Assembly (NCBI RefSeq): GCF_001613365.1
Contig: NZ_BDCF01000031.1
Span: forward strand, 25,422 to 89,421
DNA from: Nocardia xishanensis NBRC 101358
GTDB taxonomy: Bacteria > Actinomycetota > Actinomycetes > Mycobacteriales > Mycobacteriaceae
Direction: 5' to 3'
DNA: 64,000 nt
The notes below the pieces were generated by a model, which was not told where the DNA came from, did not search any database, and saw only the letters and a program-made list of their open reading frames with translations. The position numbers and the translations under genes are program-made. This document shows, one piece after another, positions 1 to 9,067 of the stretch; within the stretch, counting starts at the first letter, position 1, and every line of letters starts with the position of its first letter.

Positions 1-553
1 CCTGCACCTCTTTGACCAGGCGCGCGGCGCTGGGCAAGGTGTCGGCGGCCCACTCCTGCGGTTCCCACAGGTGGCTGCGGATGAACGCCTTGGCGCAGTG
101 GAAGAAGATCTGTTCGACGGCGACCTCGACGGCGAGGATCGGGCGGTGACCCTTGACCACCATGTCGTCGAAGTACGCCGCGTCGCGGACCAAGCGTGCG
201 CGGCCGTTGATGCGCAGGGTCTCGCGGCGGCCCGGGATCAGGAACAGCAGGCCGACGTGCGGGTTCGACAGGATGTTGAGGTAGCCGTCGGCCCTGCGGT
301 TGCCAGGGCGCTCCGGGATGGCGATGGTGTGGTCGTCGAGCACCTTCACGAAACCCGCAGGGTCGCCCTTGGGAGAGGTGTCGCAGTTGCCGTCGGCGTC
401 GCTGGTGCTCATCACCAGGAAGGGGGAGTTGGCGATCCACTCGCGGTCGCGCGGGTGCAGCGCGACGCGCTCCTTGGTCGCCGCGCGTGGCATCACCGCG
501 CCCAGCAGCGCGCGCAGGTCGGCGGGGTCGGTGATCTCCGTGGTCTCGCCCAT
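1..553 (-). CDS. PPOX-class flavoprotein, MSMEG_1061-type (3' end outside window)
   Basis: Read from an ATG at 551-553, this frame stays open to the window edge (184 codons). It begins MGETTEITDPADLRALLG and carries a pyridoxamine-phosphate-oxidase-like split barrel. Visible features are a first strand reading FLVMSTSDADGN, the stretch DTSPKGDPAGFVKVLDD, GYLNILSNPHVGLLFLIPG, and late in the fragment the partner segment EQIFFHCAKAFIRS. These are typical of the FMN/F420 flavin-reductase-like PPOX family usually named MSMEG_1061. Such proteins bind FMN and probably act as cytosolic reductases; the substrate is unknown. The C-terminus lies outside the window. The FAD oxidoreductase on the same strand ends about 110 bp upstream of this start, so it may be a separate unit. 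Confidence 0.8.
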   Translation of the reverse strand, partial: MGETTEITDPADLRALLGAVMPRAATKERVALHPRDREWIANSPFLVMSTSDADGNCDTSPKGDPAGFVKVLDDHTIAIPERPGNRRADGYLNILSNPHVGLLFLIPGRRETLRINGRARLVRDAAYFDDMVVKGHRPILAVEVAVEQIFFHCAKAFIRSHLWEPQEWAADTLPSAARLVKEVQ

Positions 554-662
554 CTTTCGATTGAAGCACCGCCGTCGCGACCGGGGCGACCGAATATCCA
601 ACGACGGCAGGGAGATCCGTCACAGTCGCCGCGGGCCACCGACCGCTCGCGCGGAGACGCGG

Positions 663-2438
663 TCAGAACTGCACGTCGAACAGGTTCGGCTGACCCGCCG
701 CGTAGCGGTCGGCGTCCATGCGCCGCAACGGCTCCAGCTCCGTGGCGCGGTACAGCGTGTACATCCGGCAGCGCGGCGCGTCCGAGCCCGCCACGTCGAG
801 CAGCGCGTTCACCGCGGCGCGCGCCGACTCGTTGGCGCCTTCCATGGTGGCCAGGTCGACGTTGGTGCGCACATAGTCGCCCGCGAGGAAGAGGTTCTCC
901 AGGTCGCCGTGCGGTTCGGGGCGGAGATCCCACGAGCCCGCGGTGTTGATCAGCAGCGGGTCGGCGTTGAAATTGCGGCGCCGGTCGGACTGCCAGACGA
1001 TCGCGGGGTCGAGGAACCAGGAGTGCAGATCGGCGTCGCGCAGCTCCGCACCGCGGTCGTTGAGATGGGCCTGCAACTGCGCCCACACCTCGCGCGCGAT
1101 CTCCTCGTGCGTGCACTCCTTGGCGGGTTTGCCGTACAGAATGCCGGGGGTGTTCCAGTCGGAGATGTCGACCGAGAGGCAGTCCTGCACCGTGCCGTCG
1201 CCGAATTCGGCGAGCTTGCGCGTCCAAAGCTGGTTCTGGCTGATCGAGGTGAGCGACCACGGTGCGTCGATGTAGGCGGTGTGGCCCTTGGATATGTCGG
1301 CCGGTCTGCGCAGGTAGAACTGCATGCCGGTCATCCAGTCCACGAACAGCCGGTCCATCGCGGCCAGTTCGGGGCGCACCGCGAGCACGTCGGGCGACCA
1401 CAGCGCGCGTGCCTGCTCGGCGGCCAGCGCCACCACGAAGTAATCGGCCTCGATCGTGCGGCTGCCGCCGGCGTCGACGATGCGGGCGCCGGTGATGCGC
1501 CGATCGCGCACCTCTAGCCCGCGCACCTCGGCGCCGAGCGCGAACTCGACGCCGAGCTCGCGCAGCGACGTCGTCCACGGGTCGATCCACGCCGCATTGG
1601 TCGGTCCGTTCAGCACCCGGTCGAGCGCGCCGTCGTTGCCGATTTCGAACGGATTGCCGAGGAACTGCTCGCCCATGTTGCCGATGGTGCGCACACTGGC
1701 GAGGTTGTCCTTGGCGGCGACCATGATGCTGGTCAGCGTGCGCGAGATCAGCGCGCGGAATTCGTGGGAACGTTCGTGGGCGCCGACGTAATCGCGCCAG
1801 GCCATCCGCTCCCACTGGCCGAAACGGCGTGCGTCGCAACTGGTGTTGAACACCAGCAGCCGGTTGGCGAAGAAAAGTCCTTCGGCGGGGGTCATTTTCA
1901 GCGAGGTAGCGATAGCCGCGCCGACGGTCTCGCGGAATTCCTCCGGACTCGGGGTGACGGGTTTGGCGCGGAAGCCGAGCGGAACACGGAAGTCGTCCCC
2001 GCCACGGCGGGACATGCGCGCCTCGGGCATCGCGATCAGGTTGTTCCACACGCCATCGGCGTTGCCCGGGAAGGGAATCCGGCGCATGGTGTCCGGAATG
2101 TGCTGGTAGAAACCGGGAAAGAAGCGGAAGCCGTGTTCACCGGGTAGATCGGGACGTCCGCCGGATCCGCTGCCAGGCACCGGGATGCTGCGCGCCTTGC
2201 CGCCGAGCGCGCGTCTTTCGTAGACGGTGACCTGGAATCCACGTTCGGCCAGCTCATGTGCCGCGGTGAGGCCCGCGACCCCGCCGCCGAGCACCGCGAC
2301 GCGTCTGCCGTTCGGAGCGCCGGACGCGGGCGCGGGTCCGAGCCCACTGGCCGTCAGCGCCCCCGCCGTCGAAACCCCCATTGCCACCGTGCCGCGAAGC
2401 ATCGTTCTTCGCGAGACGGCCCATCGCTTTTCTGCCAT
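663..2438 (-). CDS. Tat-exported FAD-dependent oxidoreductase, amine-oxidase / hydroxysqualene-dehydroxylase-like
   Basis: This 591-residue protein starts with a twin-arginine signal (SRRTMLRG near residues 9-16, then a hydrophobic stretch and an Ala-rich cleavage region). A classic dinucleotide fold follows, VAVLGGGVAGLTAAHELAE with the acidic end of strand 2 at VYERR, around residues 46-75. The mid region HGFRFFPGFYQHIPDTM and the C-terminal LAGDYVRTN, which closes the FAD site, resemble the amine oxidase/phytoene desaturase superfamily, mostly its hydroxysqualene-dehydroxylase-like members. It should therefore be an FAD enzyme acting outside the membrane on a lipid or amine substrate, which I cannot identify. 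No carotenoid or hopanoid genes are nearby. The family call is firm; the substrate is open. Confidence 0.82.
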   Translation of the reverse strand: MAEKRWAVSRRTMLRGTVAMGVSTAGALTASGLGPAPASGAPNGRRVAVLGGGVAGLTAAHELAERGFQVTVYERRALGGKARSIPVPGSGSGGRPDLPGEHGFRFFPGFYQHIPDTMRRIPFPGNADGVWNNLIAMPEARMSRRGGDDFRVPLGFRAKPVTPSPEEFRETVGAAIATSLKMTPAEGLFFANRLLVFNTSCDARRFGQWERMAWRDYVGAHERSHEFRALISRTLTSIMVAAKDNLASVRTIGNMGEQFLGNPFEIGNDGALDRVLNGPTNAAWIDPWTTSLRELGVEFALGAEVRGLEVRDRRITGARIVDAGGSRTIEADYFVVALAAEQARALWSPDVLAVRPELAAMDRLFVDWMTGMQFYLRRPADISKGHTAYIDAPWSLTSISQNQLWTRKLAEFGDGTVQDCLSVDISDWNTPGILYGKPAKECTHEEIAREVWAQLQAHLNDRGAELRDADLHSWFLDPAIVWQSDRRRNFNADPLLINTAGSWDLRPEPHGDLENLFLAGDYVRTNVDLATMEGANESARAAVNALLDVAGSDAPRCRMYTLYRATELEPLRRMDADRYAAGQPNLFDVQF

Positions 2439-2650
2439 GCGCGACTCTGCTGCCTAGCTTTCGGACCCTACCTTCACCGCCGCACTCACTGTAAAGCGCC
2501 TGTTGGGGGCCATCCCACCCGCCCCTGCCGCCGCCGGTATCGAACCTCGGCCGCGTCGAGTACAGCGCCCCGAGAGTACCGCCGCCCGCGCGCGCGGTGC
2601 GAGCTACTTCCCGAAACTCGCAAACCGCAGACTCGTGATCCGGCGCACCC

Positions 2651-3592
2651 TCAGCTCAGCGCCGGTTCGGCGACCCGATCCGGCGCGGTCGTCTTCTCGG
2701 CTCGCGGCGCGCGGCCGCCGGTGGTGGCGACGAACGCGCCCGCGATCACGATCGCACCGCCGATCAACTGCCACGCGGTCGGCGTCTCGTCGAGCAACGC
2801 CCAGGCCGCGGCGATTCCGACGACCGGAACCAGCAGCGACAACGGCGCGACCGTGCCCGCCGGATAGCGGCTCATCAGGAAGGTCCACAGCCCCGAGCCC
2901 GCGACGGTGCCGAGCGCGACGATGTACGCCAAGCCGATCGAGGCGGGCCACCCGGTCGGCGACGCGATATCGGCCAGCGCGCGCCACCCGGTCGCCGGTC
3001 CCTCGGTGAGCGCCGACAGGGCGAACAGCGGCAGCGGCGGCACCACCGTCATCCACAGGGTCAGGTGCAGCGGGTTCACGCCGCGCCCTGCGGCGGCCAG
3101 CCGGGAGCCGATATTGCCGAAGGCCCAGCCGAGCCCGCCCGCCAAAGTCAGCAGCAGCGGCAGCAGTGGAGCGACGTGCATGCGGTCGGCCCCGATCACC
3201 ACGATCCCGACCACCGCGACGACCAGACCACCCAGCTGGATCGGGCGCAGCCGCTCGCCGAGCAGCAGCGCGCCGAGCACCACCGTGAACGGTGCCGAGG
3301 ATTGCAGTACCAGCGAGGCGAGCCCGGTCGGCATGCCGGCGCGCATGGCGGTGAACAGGAACGCGAATTGCAGCACGCCGAAACCCGTTCCGTACAACAG
3401 CAACCAGCGCGCGGGCACGCTTGGGCGCGGCACGAACACGAGCACCGGCACCGCGAGCACCGCGAAGCGCAGGGCCGCGAAGAACAGCGGAGGGAAGTGG
3501 TCGAGGCCGACCCGGATGGCGATGAAGTTCAGGCCCCAGAGCAGGACGACGGTGAGGCCGAACAGGCGGTCGCGGTTGGTCACGCACACCAT
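2651..3592 (-). CDS. EamA/DMT-family transporter
   Basis: The 313-residue protein is almost entirely hydrophobic, with about ten predicted membrane spans in two repeated EamA halves. The first half includes LLWGLNFIAIRVGLDHFPP and the second begins around GWAFGNIGSRLAAAG. The conserved end of an EamA repeat is seen as LLLGERLRPIQLGGLVVAVVGI, echoed later by LLDETPTAWQLIGGAIVIAG. Members export metabolites such as O-acetylserine or cysteine, or import sugars; specificity cannot be read here. It is transcribed away from the LysR gene at 3678 across an 85-bp intergenic region, a layout typical of a LysR-controlled exporter. A GTG three codons in (3583) is an alternative start. Confidence 0.9.
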   Translation of the reverse strand: MVCVTNRDRLFGLTVVLLWGLNFIAIRVGLDHFPPLFFAALRFAVLAVPVLVFVPRPSVPARWLLLYGTGFGVLQFAFLFTAMRAGMPTGLASLVLQSSAPFTVVLGALLLGERLRPIQLGGLVVAVVGIVVIGADRMHVAPLLPLLLTLAGGLGWAFGNIGSRLAAAGRGVNPLHLTLWMTVVPPLPLFALSALTEGPATGWRALADIASPTGWPASIGLAYIVALGTVAGSGLWTFLMSRYPAGTVAPLSLLVPVVGIAAAWALLDETPTAWQLIGGAIVIAGAFVATTGGRAPRAEKTTAPDRVAEPALS

Positions 3593-3677
3593 GGTCGAGC
3601 GCGAAAACCATCAGCACAATCGAATAAAACTGCACTGATATTGTAGAGATGCTTCACTGTTCATAGGGGGTGCGCCG

Positions 3678-4601
3678 ATGCCGATCGAGCCGCAAGGGCC
3701 GCCGATGTCCGTGGACCGGCTGCGGGTGCTGCGCGAATTCGCCGACCGGGGCACCATTTCGGCGGTAGCCGACGCGCTCTCCATGACGCCGTCGGCGGTC
3801 TCCCAGCAGCTGAAGACGCTGGCCAAGGAGGCGGGCGTCGCGCTGCTCGAACCGGACGGCCGCCGCATCCGGCTCACCGATGCCGGGCAGGCGCTGGTGG
3901 TTCGCGCCGACGAGGTGCTCGCGGCCGTCGACCGGGCGGTGGCCGAGATGGCGCGCTATCGCGGATCCCCGCGTGGCCGGGTGCGCGTCGCGCTGTTCCC
4001 GTCCGGCGCCGCTCTGTTACTGCCGCTGGTGCTTCCGGCGCTGGCGGGCAGCGATGTCGACGTCGTCGCCCGCGACGAGGACGTGCCGCCGAGCGGCGTG
4101 CCGCGTCTGCTCGCCGACTACGACATCGTGCTCACCCACCGCGACGAGCGCTCCGGATCGGTCGCCGGGCCGCGCATCGCCTCGCGCTTCCTGATGCGCG
4201 AGCCCATCGACGTGGTGGTCGCGCCGACGCATCGGTTGGCCGGACAGTCCTCGGTCACCCCGGCCGAACTCGCCGACGAGACCTGGCTGAGCGTGCGCGG
4301 CGGCTTCCCGGTGGACGACGTGCTCGAATCGATCGCGACAGTGACCGGCGTGCAGCCGCGAATAGCGCAGCGGCTCAACGACTTCCGCGTCATCGAGATG
4401 CTGGTGGCGTCCGGTTACGGCGTCGCGCTGATGCCTCGCTTCGCGGTCGCGCACCCGGATCTCGCGGTGCTGCGGCTCGCCGGGGTGCGCGCCGCGCGCA
4501 ACTACGACCTGGTCACCCGGCCGCACGCCGAGCGTCGGCCCGCCATCGCCACGGTGCTCGCGGCTTTCCGTGCCGCGGCGAACCAGGTCACCGCGGAGTA
4601 G
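3678..4601 (+). CDS. LysR-family transcriptional regulator
   Basis: The 307-residue protein has an N-terminal winged helix-turn-helix around residues 12-70 (LRVLREFADRGTISAVADAL, then SMTPSAVSQQLKTLAKE and the wing RRIRLTDAG). A periplasmic-binding-like effector domain follows, with alternating hydrophobic strands from GRVRVALFPSG onward and a late VASGYGVALMPRFAV. Both parts match LysR-type regulators, which act as tetramers and often control a divergent neighbour. The divergent gene is the EamA exporter at 2651-3592, so control of that exporter is likely. An internal ATG at 3705 (MSVDRLRVLREF) gives the length more usual for the family and is a realistic alternative start. Confidence 0.92.
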   Translation: MPIEPQGPPMSVDRLRVLREFADRGTISAVADALSMTPSAVSQQLKTLAKEAGVALLEPDGRRIRLTDAGQALVVRADEVLAAVDRAVAEMARYRGSPRGRVRVALFPSGAALLLPLVLPALAGSDVDVVARDEDVPPSGVPRLLADYDIVLTHRDERSGSVAGPRIASRFLMREPIDVVVAPTHRLAGQSSVTPAELADETWLSVRGGFPVDDVLESIATVTGVQPRIAQRLNDFRVIEMLVASGYGVALMPRFAVAHPDLAVLRLAGVRAARNYDLVTRPHAERRPAIATVLAAFRAAANQVTAE

Positions 4602-4912
4602 TAGCCCAGAGTGTCGCCGCGGGGTCGCGTCATCGGCCGCGCTGCTCGTTTCAGGTTGTGCCGAGCGACGAACGCGAACCATTGAATCCACTGCCACGCC
4701 GGGACTTTCGGCAGGCGCAGGCCCAACGCTCGTCACGAACCCAACGCTCGTCACGAACCCAACGCTCGTCACGGAACCAGCGTTCGGGACGGACGCGACG
4801 CTCGGCGCGGACCCAGCGTTCGGGACGGGTCCCAGCGCGCGGCGCAGACCCAGCGTTCGGGACGGGTCCCAGCGCGCGGCGCAGACCCAGCGCTCAGCGC
4901 AGCTTCGACGCT
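4602..4912. repeat. Intergenic patch of short tandem repeats
   Basis: No convincing gene occupies this 311-bp gap between the LysR gene and the end of the MinD-like gene. It holds two exact copies of the 18-mer CCAACGCTCGTCACGAAC at 4723-4758, followed by a third copy with one inserted G. Next come two exact copies of a 37-bp unit at 4813-4849 and 4850-4886, each made of the halves CCAGCGTTCGGGACGGGT and CCCAGCGCGCGGCGCAGAC. Degenerate relatives (CCAGCG.TC..) fill the space between and extend to about 4905. All units share a CCA(A/G)CG(C/T)TCG core. Open frames across it are an effect of repeats with period near a multiple of three and high GC. Copy number may vary between strains. Confidence 0.8.
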
Positions 4913-6712
4913 CTAGCGCAGACCCGTCGGTCCCGGGTATTGGTACTGCTGGGCGCCGATGTAGCCGAAATCGTCGGCGACCATCGCGGCCAGCTCCAGC
5001 AGGGCCCGCCGGGTCGGCTTGCTGACCAGCTCCAGGTCGATCTCCGCGCCTTCGGCGAGGTGATCGTCGAAGGGCACCACCTGCACCGCGCGGGTGCGGT
5101 CCAGGAACAGCTTGCGCAGCTGGTCCAGGTCGACGGTGGACGCGCCGCGCCGGGAGGCGTTGACCACCACCACGGTTCGCTCGACGAGCTTGCCGTAGCC
5201 GTGGTGGTCGAGCCAGTCCAGCGTGGCCGAGGCGCTGCGCGCGCCGTCGATGGCGGGGGAGGTCACCAGTACCAGCGAGCTGGCCATGTCGAGCACGCCC
5301 GCCATGGCCGAGTGCATCAGACCGGTGCCACAGTCGGTGAGGATGATGTTGTAGAACGACTGCAGGATGCCGATCGCCTTGCGGTAGTCGGCCTCGCTGA
5401 ACGCCTCGGAGACGGCCGGGTCCTGTTCGGAGGCAAGCACTTCCAGGCGGCTCGGGGCCTGCGAGGTGTGCGCCCTGACGTCGGAGTACCGCGAGATCTG
5501 CTGGTCTTCGAGCAGGTTGCGGACGGTGGAGCGGGTCTGCCGAGGGACACGGTGGGCCAGCGTGCCGAGGTCGGGGTTGGCGTCGATCGCGATCACCCGG
5601 TCACCGCGCAGCGAGGCGAAGGTGGAGCCGAGGCCGACCGTGGTGGTGGTCTTGCCGACGCCACCCTTGAGCGAGAGGATCGCGATCCGGTAATCGCCGC
5701 GCACCGGTTGATTCACCCGGTCGACGAGATCGCGGAAGACGACGTCGGCCGCGGATTCGCCCGGATTGATCATGCCGCCGGAGGCCTTGTGGACGGCGCG
5801 GCGCCACCCGCTGCGCGGCGCACGGCGGGCCCGCTTCAGCAGGTTGAGGTCGTTGACCGAGTGACCGGGCTGGCCCGGCTGCGGCACGTGCTGCGGCTGG
5901 AACGGTTGGTGCTGCGGCTGTTGCGGGGGCGGACCGCCCTGCCACTGCTGACCGGGGCCCGTCAGCCCGGGCGGTGTCTGGCCGGGACCGGTCAGCCCGG
6001 GCGGTATCTGGCCGGGGCCGGTGATCCCGGGCGGCGTCGGGCCGAGCGGAGGCTGGCCCATGGGCGCGGGCGGCTCCTGGTACATCGGCTGCGGCGGCAG
6101 CGGCGGCTGCATCGGTGGGGGCGGCGGCGCCCAGCTGTAGATCGGGCCGTTCGGTTGATCCTGTGCCGCACCGGCTTCCGGCCTGCCGTCCTGCGGCACC
6201 CGCCGGACCAGGCCGTCCGGGCCGATCTCCTGGCGGTACTCGCCGTACGGCGCGCTCTGCTGTTCGGGACCGGGCGGCGGCGGAAGATGTTCGGGGCCGG
6301 GCTGATACGGCGCGCCCTGGTAGGGGCCTGGAACCTGCTGCGCGAACTGGCCGGCGCTGAACGGGCCGTAGGACTCCGGCGGCGCGGGCGGCGCGAAGCC
6401 GTCGGCGGGACCGTAGCCGGGCGGGGCGACGGGCTGCGGGTACACGCCGGTGGGATCGCTCGGCCCCGCCGCGGTCGGATAGCCGGGAAGCTGCGCCGGT
6501 TCCGGTGCGGCGTCGGCCTGCTCGTCGGGCTCCTTACCCTCGAGGTCTTCCTGCGCTGCGGCGGCGTCCTTTTCGGGAGCCTCGGCGGCTGTCTCGTTCG
6601 TTTCGTCTTGCGCCACATGCGGTCCGGCGGGTTCGGCAGTGACTGCGGCCGTATCCACCGAATGACTCTGCAGCCAGGGCGGAGAGGTCGGATTGTGGTC
6701 GTTGTGTGTCAC
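4913..6712 (-). CDS. MinD/ParA-like ATPase with long proline-rich N-terminal region (EspI-like)
   Basis: The protein is about 599 residues from the GTG at 6710-6712. The first ~300 residues are acidic, then rich in Pro, Gly and Gln with low complexity (including repeats of GPGQTPPGLT type). The C-terminal ~270 residues form a deviant-Walker P-loop ATPase: IAILSLKGGVGKTTTTVGLG, then VIAIDANPDLGTLAHRV as the MinD switch region, and IILTDCGTGLMHSAM as Walker B. This architecture matches mycobacterial EspI and related ATPases associated with type VII secretion, which bind the membrane or partner proteins through the disordered arm. No ESX genes lie in this window. An in-frame TTG at 6763 would add 17 residues, but only the GTG has a GGGGGA purine run, closely spaced upstream, so I prefer it. 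Confidence 0.85.
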   Translation of the reverse strand: MTHNDHNPTSPPWLQSHSVDTAAVTAEPAGPHVAQDETNETAAEAPEKDAAAAQEDLEGKEPDEQADAAPEPAQLPGYPTAAGPSDPTGVYPQPVAPPGYGPADGFAPPAPPESYGPFSAGQFAQQVPGPYQGAPYQPGPEHLPPPPGPEQQSAPYGEYRQEIGPDGLVRRVPQDGRPEAGAAQDQPNGPIYSWAPPPPPMQPPLPPQPMYQEPPAPMGQPPLGPTPPGITGPGQIPPGLTGPGQTPPGLTGPGQQWQGGPPPQQPQHQPFQPQHVPQPGQPGHSVNDLNLLKRARRAPRSGWRRAVHKASGGMINPGESAADVVFRDLVDRVNQPVRGDYRIAILSLKGGVGKTTTTVGLGSTFASLRGDRVIAIDANPDLGTLAHRVPRQTRSTVRNLLEDQQISRYSDVRAHTSQAPSRLEVLASEQDPAVSEAFSEADYRKAIGILQSFYNIILTDCGTGLMHSAMAGVLDMASSLVLVTSPAIDGARSASATLDWLDHHGYGKLVERTVVVVNASRRGASTVDLDQLRKLFLDRTRAVQVVPFDDHLAEGAEIDLELVSKPTRRALLELAAMVADDFGYIGAQQYQYPGPTGLR

Positions 6713-6836
6713 GGTTCCCCCATCTGCTCGGGATCGAGCAGAGAGCTCGGCGCTTGAATGCAAACCAACGCTAGCAGGTGAGCAAACCTCCGCGCAGGCT
6801 GTGTCCAGCTCCCGCGGCGGCCCCTACCCTGGCGCA

Positions 6837-7193
6837 ATGATCTTCGAGGCGCCGATGCTACTGCGCTGCGACGGCAAACCTTTCGCCACGATCGTCCGGT
6901 ACGGCTACGAGACGCCGTGGGCTACGGCGGGGCTGCGCGCGGACGATCCGGCCGCATTCGATCGAGAGAATCGAGCGGCCGCGCCGAATCGATGGTCGTG
7001 CGAGCAGGCGGAAAAACTGACGGACGATGAATACGACGCACAATACGAGCGAGAACGAGCCCGACTAGGACTCTCCGACGCCGATGTGCGGCACTACGAA
7101 TCGGCGGCCTGGACTATCGTCACCGCGGATGGGACAGAGCGCCAAGCATATTCCCTCGACTTCGCCGACGGGCACATCCAATGGCGCTGGTGA
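6837..7193 (+). CDS. Conserved hypothetical protein, 118 aa
   Basis: From ATG 6837 the frame encodes a soluble acidic protein beginning MIFEAPMLLRCDGKPFATIV, with RENRAAAPNRWSCEQAEKLT in the middle and DFADGHIQWRW at the end. I do not recognise a family. It has no membrane segment, signal peptide or cofactor motif. Aromatic residues (several Tyr and Trp) are spread through the length, which argues for a real folded protein. It is divergent from the MinD-like gene with about 120 bp between and ends exactly at a bidirectional terminator hairpin. The reading frame keeps normal high-GC codon use. Function unknown. Confidence 0.65.
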   Translation: MIFEAPMLLRCDGKPFATIVRYGYETPWATAGLRADDPAAFDRENRAAAPNRWSCEQAEKLTDDEYDAQYERERARLGLSDADVRHYESAAWTIVTADGTERQAYSLDFADGHIQWRW

Positions 7194-7225
7194 TGTGGCC
7201 GGGGCCGGTGCGCCCCGGCCACATC
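7192..7225. terminator. Bidirectional hairpin between the 118-aa gene and leuA
   Basis: A perfect 14-bp stem pairs 7192-7205 (GATGTGGCCGGGGC) with 7212-7225 (GCCCCGGCCACATC) around a 6-base loop. It begins at the stop codon of the upstream + strand gene and ends just before the leuA stop on the minus strand. It lacks a T-run, as is usual in actinobacteria, and probably serves both convergent genes. Confidence 0.75.
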
Positions 7226-7231
7226 GACGCG

Positions 7232-9028
7232 TCAGCTCGCGGCGCGGTTGACCGCGGAAGCGACCGCGCGCAGCGAGGCGGTGGTGATGGAGGTGGCGAT
7301 GCCGACGCCCCAGACCACCTTGTCGCCGACCGCGCACTCCACGTACGCGGCGGCCTGCGCGTCGTCGCCCGCCGACATGGCGTGCTCGGAGTAGTCGAGC
7401 ACCCGCACGTCGAAGCCGATGGTGGAGATGGCGTCGACGAACGCGGCCAGCGGACCGTTACCGTTGCCGGTGACCTCGTGCTCGACGCCGTCCACCTTCA
7501 CCGTCGCGGTGATGGAGTCGACGCCGCCGTCGGTCTCCGACGCGGTGACCCGCTGGCGAATCCGCTCCAGCGGCCGGATCGGGGCCAGATACTCCTCGTG
7601 GAAGACGTCCCACATCTCCTTCGGCGTGACCTCGCCGCCCTCGCCGTCGGTGATCCGCTGGATCGCCTGGGAGAACTCGATCTGCAGGCGACGCGGCAGC
7701 GCCAGGCCGTGATCGGTCTTCATGATGTAGGCGACGCCGCCCTTGCCGGACTGCGAGTTGACCCGGATGACCGCCTCGTAGGTGCGCCCGACGTCCTTCG
7801 GGTCGATGGGCAGGTAGGGCACCTCCCACACGATGTCGGCGACGTCGGCGTTCTGCGCGTCGGCCGCGGCCTTCATCGCGTCCAGACCCTTGTTGATGGC
7901 GTCCTGGTGGCTGCCGGAGAACGCGGTGTAGACCAGGTCGCCGCCGTACGGGTGGCGCTCGTGCACCGGCAGCTGGTTGCAGTACTCGACGGTGCGGCGG
8001 ATCTCGTCGATGTCGGAGAAGTTGATCTGCGGGTCGATGCCGCGGGAGAACATGTTCATGCCCAGCGTGACCAGGCAGACGTTGCCGGTGCGCTCACCGT
8101 TGCCGAACAGGCAGCCCTCGATGCGGTCGGCGCCCGCCTGGTAGCCCAGCTCGGCGGCGGCCACGGCGGTGCCGCGGTCGTTGTGCGGGTGCAGCGACAG
8201 CACGATCGACTCGCGACGGGCCAGGTTTCGGCTCATCCACTCGATCGAGTCGGCGTAGACGTTCGGCGTCGCCATCTCGACGGTCGCGGGCAGGTTGATG
8301 ATCAGCGGCTTCTCGGGGGTCGGCGCGATGATCTCGGAGACCGCGTCGCACACCTCCAGCGCGTACTCCAGTTCGGTGCCGGTGTAGGACTCCGGGCTGT
8401 ACTCGTAGCGCCAGTTGGTGTCGGGGTAGCGCTGCTCGATCTCCAGGCACAGCTTCGCCGCGTCGGTGGCGATCTTCTTCACCGCGTCGCGCTCGGCGCG
8501 GAAGACCACTTTTCGCTGCAGGATCGAGGTGGAGTTGTAGAAGTGCACGATGACGTTGGTCGCGCCCGCGCATGCCTCGAAGGTGCGTTCGATCAGCTCG
8601 GGGCGGCACTGCGTCAGCACCTGGATGGTGACGTCGTCCGGGATCGCACCGTCCTCGATGATCTCGCGGACGAAGTCGAAGTCGGTCTGGCTCGCCGACG
8701 GAAAGCCGACCTCGATCTCCTTGTAGCCCATCCGCACCAGCAGGTCGAACATGCGGCGCTTGCGTGCCGGGCTCATCGGATCGATCAGGGCCTGGTTGCC
8801 GTCCCGCAAATCGACGGCGCACCAGCCGGGCGCGCGGTCGATGATCTTGTCCGGCCAGGCGCGGTCGGGCAGCGTGATCGGCTCGACCTCCTCGGCGAAC
8901 GGACGGTACCGGAAGGTCGGCATGGAGGAGTTCTTCTGCGCGTTCCACGCGGGCTGGTCGGCCGGCGCGGCCTTGCTCGGAGCGGTGATCGTGCGTGAGC
9001 CGGATACGAAGGCGTCAGCAGGGGACAT
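7232..9028 (-). CDS. leuA: 2-isopropylmalate synthase
   Basis: The 598-residue protein catalyses the first committed step of leucine synthesis: acetyl-CoA plus 2-oxoisovalerate to 2-isopropylmalate. The HMG-CoA-lyase-type TIM barrel shows the metal-binding LRDGNQALIDPMS near residue 75, FPSASQTDFDFVREII, the VEMATPNVYADSIEW region, and the HPHNDRGTAVAAAE signature with metal-ligand histidines. A C-terminal leucine-sensing domain follows (DGGVDSITATVKVDGVEHEV onward). Length and the N-terminal extension fit the long mycobacterial LeuA class. The ATG at 9026-9028 is preceded by GGAG at good spacing. A leader peptide and attenuator lie directly upstream. The gene appears monocistronic, ending at a bidirectional hairpin. 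Confidence 0.97.
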   Translation of the reverse strand: MSPADAFVSGSRTITAPSKAAPADQPAWNAQKNSSMPTFRYRPFAEEVEPITLPDRAWPDKIIDRAPGWCAVDLRDGNQALIDPMSPARKRRMFDLLVRMGYKEIEVGFPSASQTDFDFVREIIEDGAIPDDVTIQVLTQCRPELIERTFEACAGATNVIVHFYNSTSILQRKVVFRAERDAVKKIATDAAKLCLEIEQRYPDTNWRYEYSPESYTGTELEYALEVCDAVSEIIAPTPEKPLIINLPATVEMATPNVYADSIEWMSRNLARRESIVLSLHPHNDRGTAVAAAELGYQAGADRIEGCLFGNGERTGNVCLVTLGMNMFSRGIDPQINFSDIDEIRRTVEYCNQLPVHERHPYGGDLVYTAFSGSHQDAINKGLDAMKAAADAQNADVADIVWEVPYLPIDPKDVGRTYEAVIRVNSQSGKGGVAYIMKTDHGLALPRRLQIEFSQAIQRITDGEGGEVTPKEMWDVFHEEYLAPIRPLERIRQRVTASETDGGVDSITATVKVDGVEHEVTGNGNGPLAAFVDAISTIGFDVRVLDYSEHAMSAGDDAQAAAYVECAVGDKVVWGVGIATSITTASLRAVASAVNRAAS

Positions 9029-9067
9029 GCGATTTCTCCATGGTTTGGGGGGTCCCAGTTATGGGGC

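Noticed and set aside
4723..4886. Possible CRISPR array
   Set aside because: Units are contiguous with no unique spacers and no cas genes are present; these are simple tandem repeats.
6713..6763. TTG start 17 codons upstream for the MinD-like ATPase
   Set aside because: No ribosome site precedes it, while the GTG at 6712 has a purine run; the extra residues add no recognisable feature.
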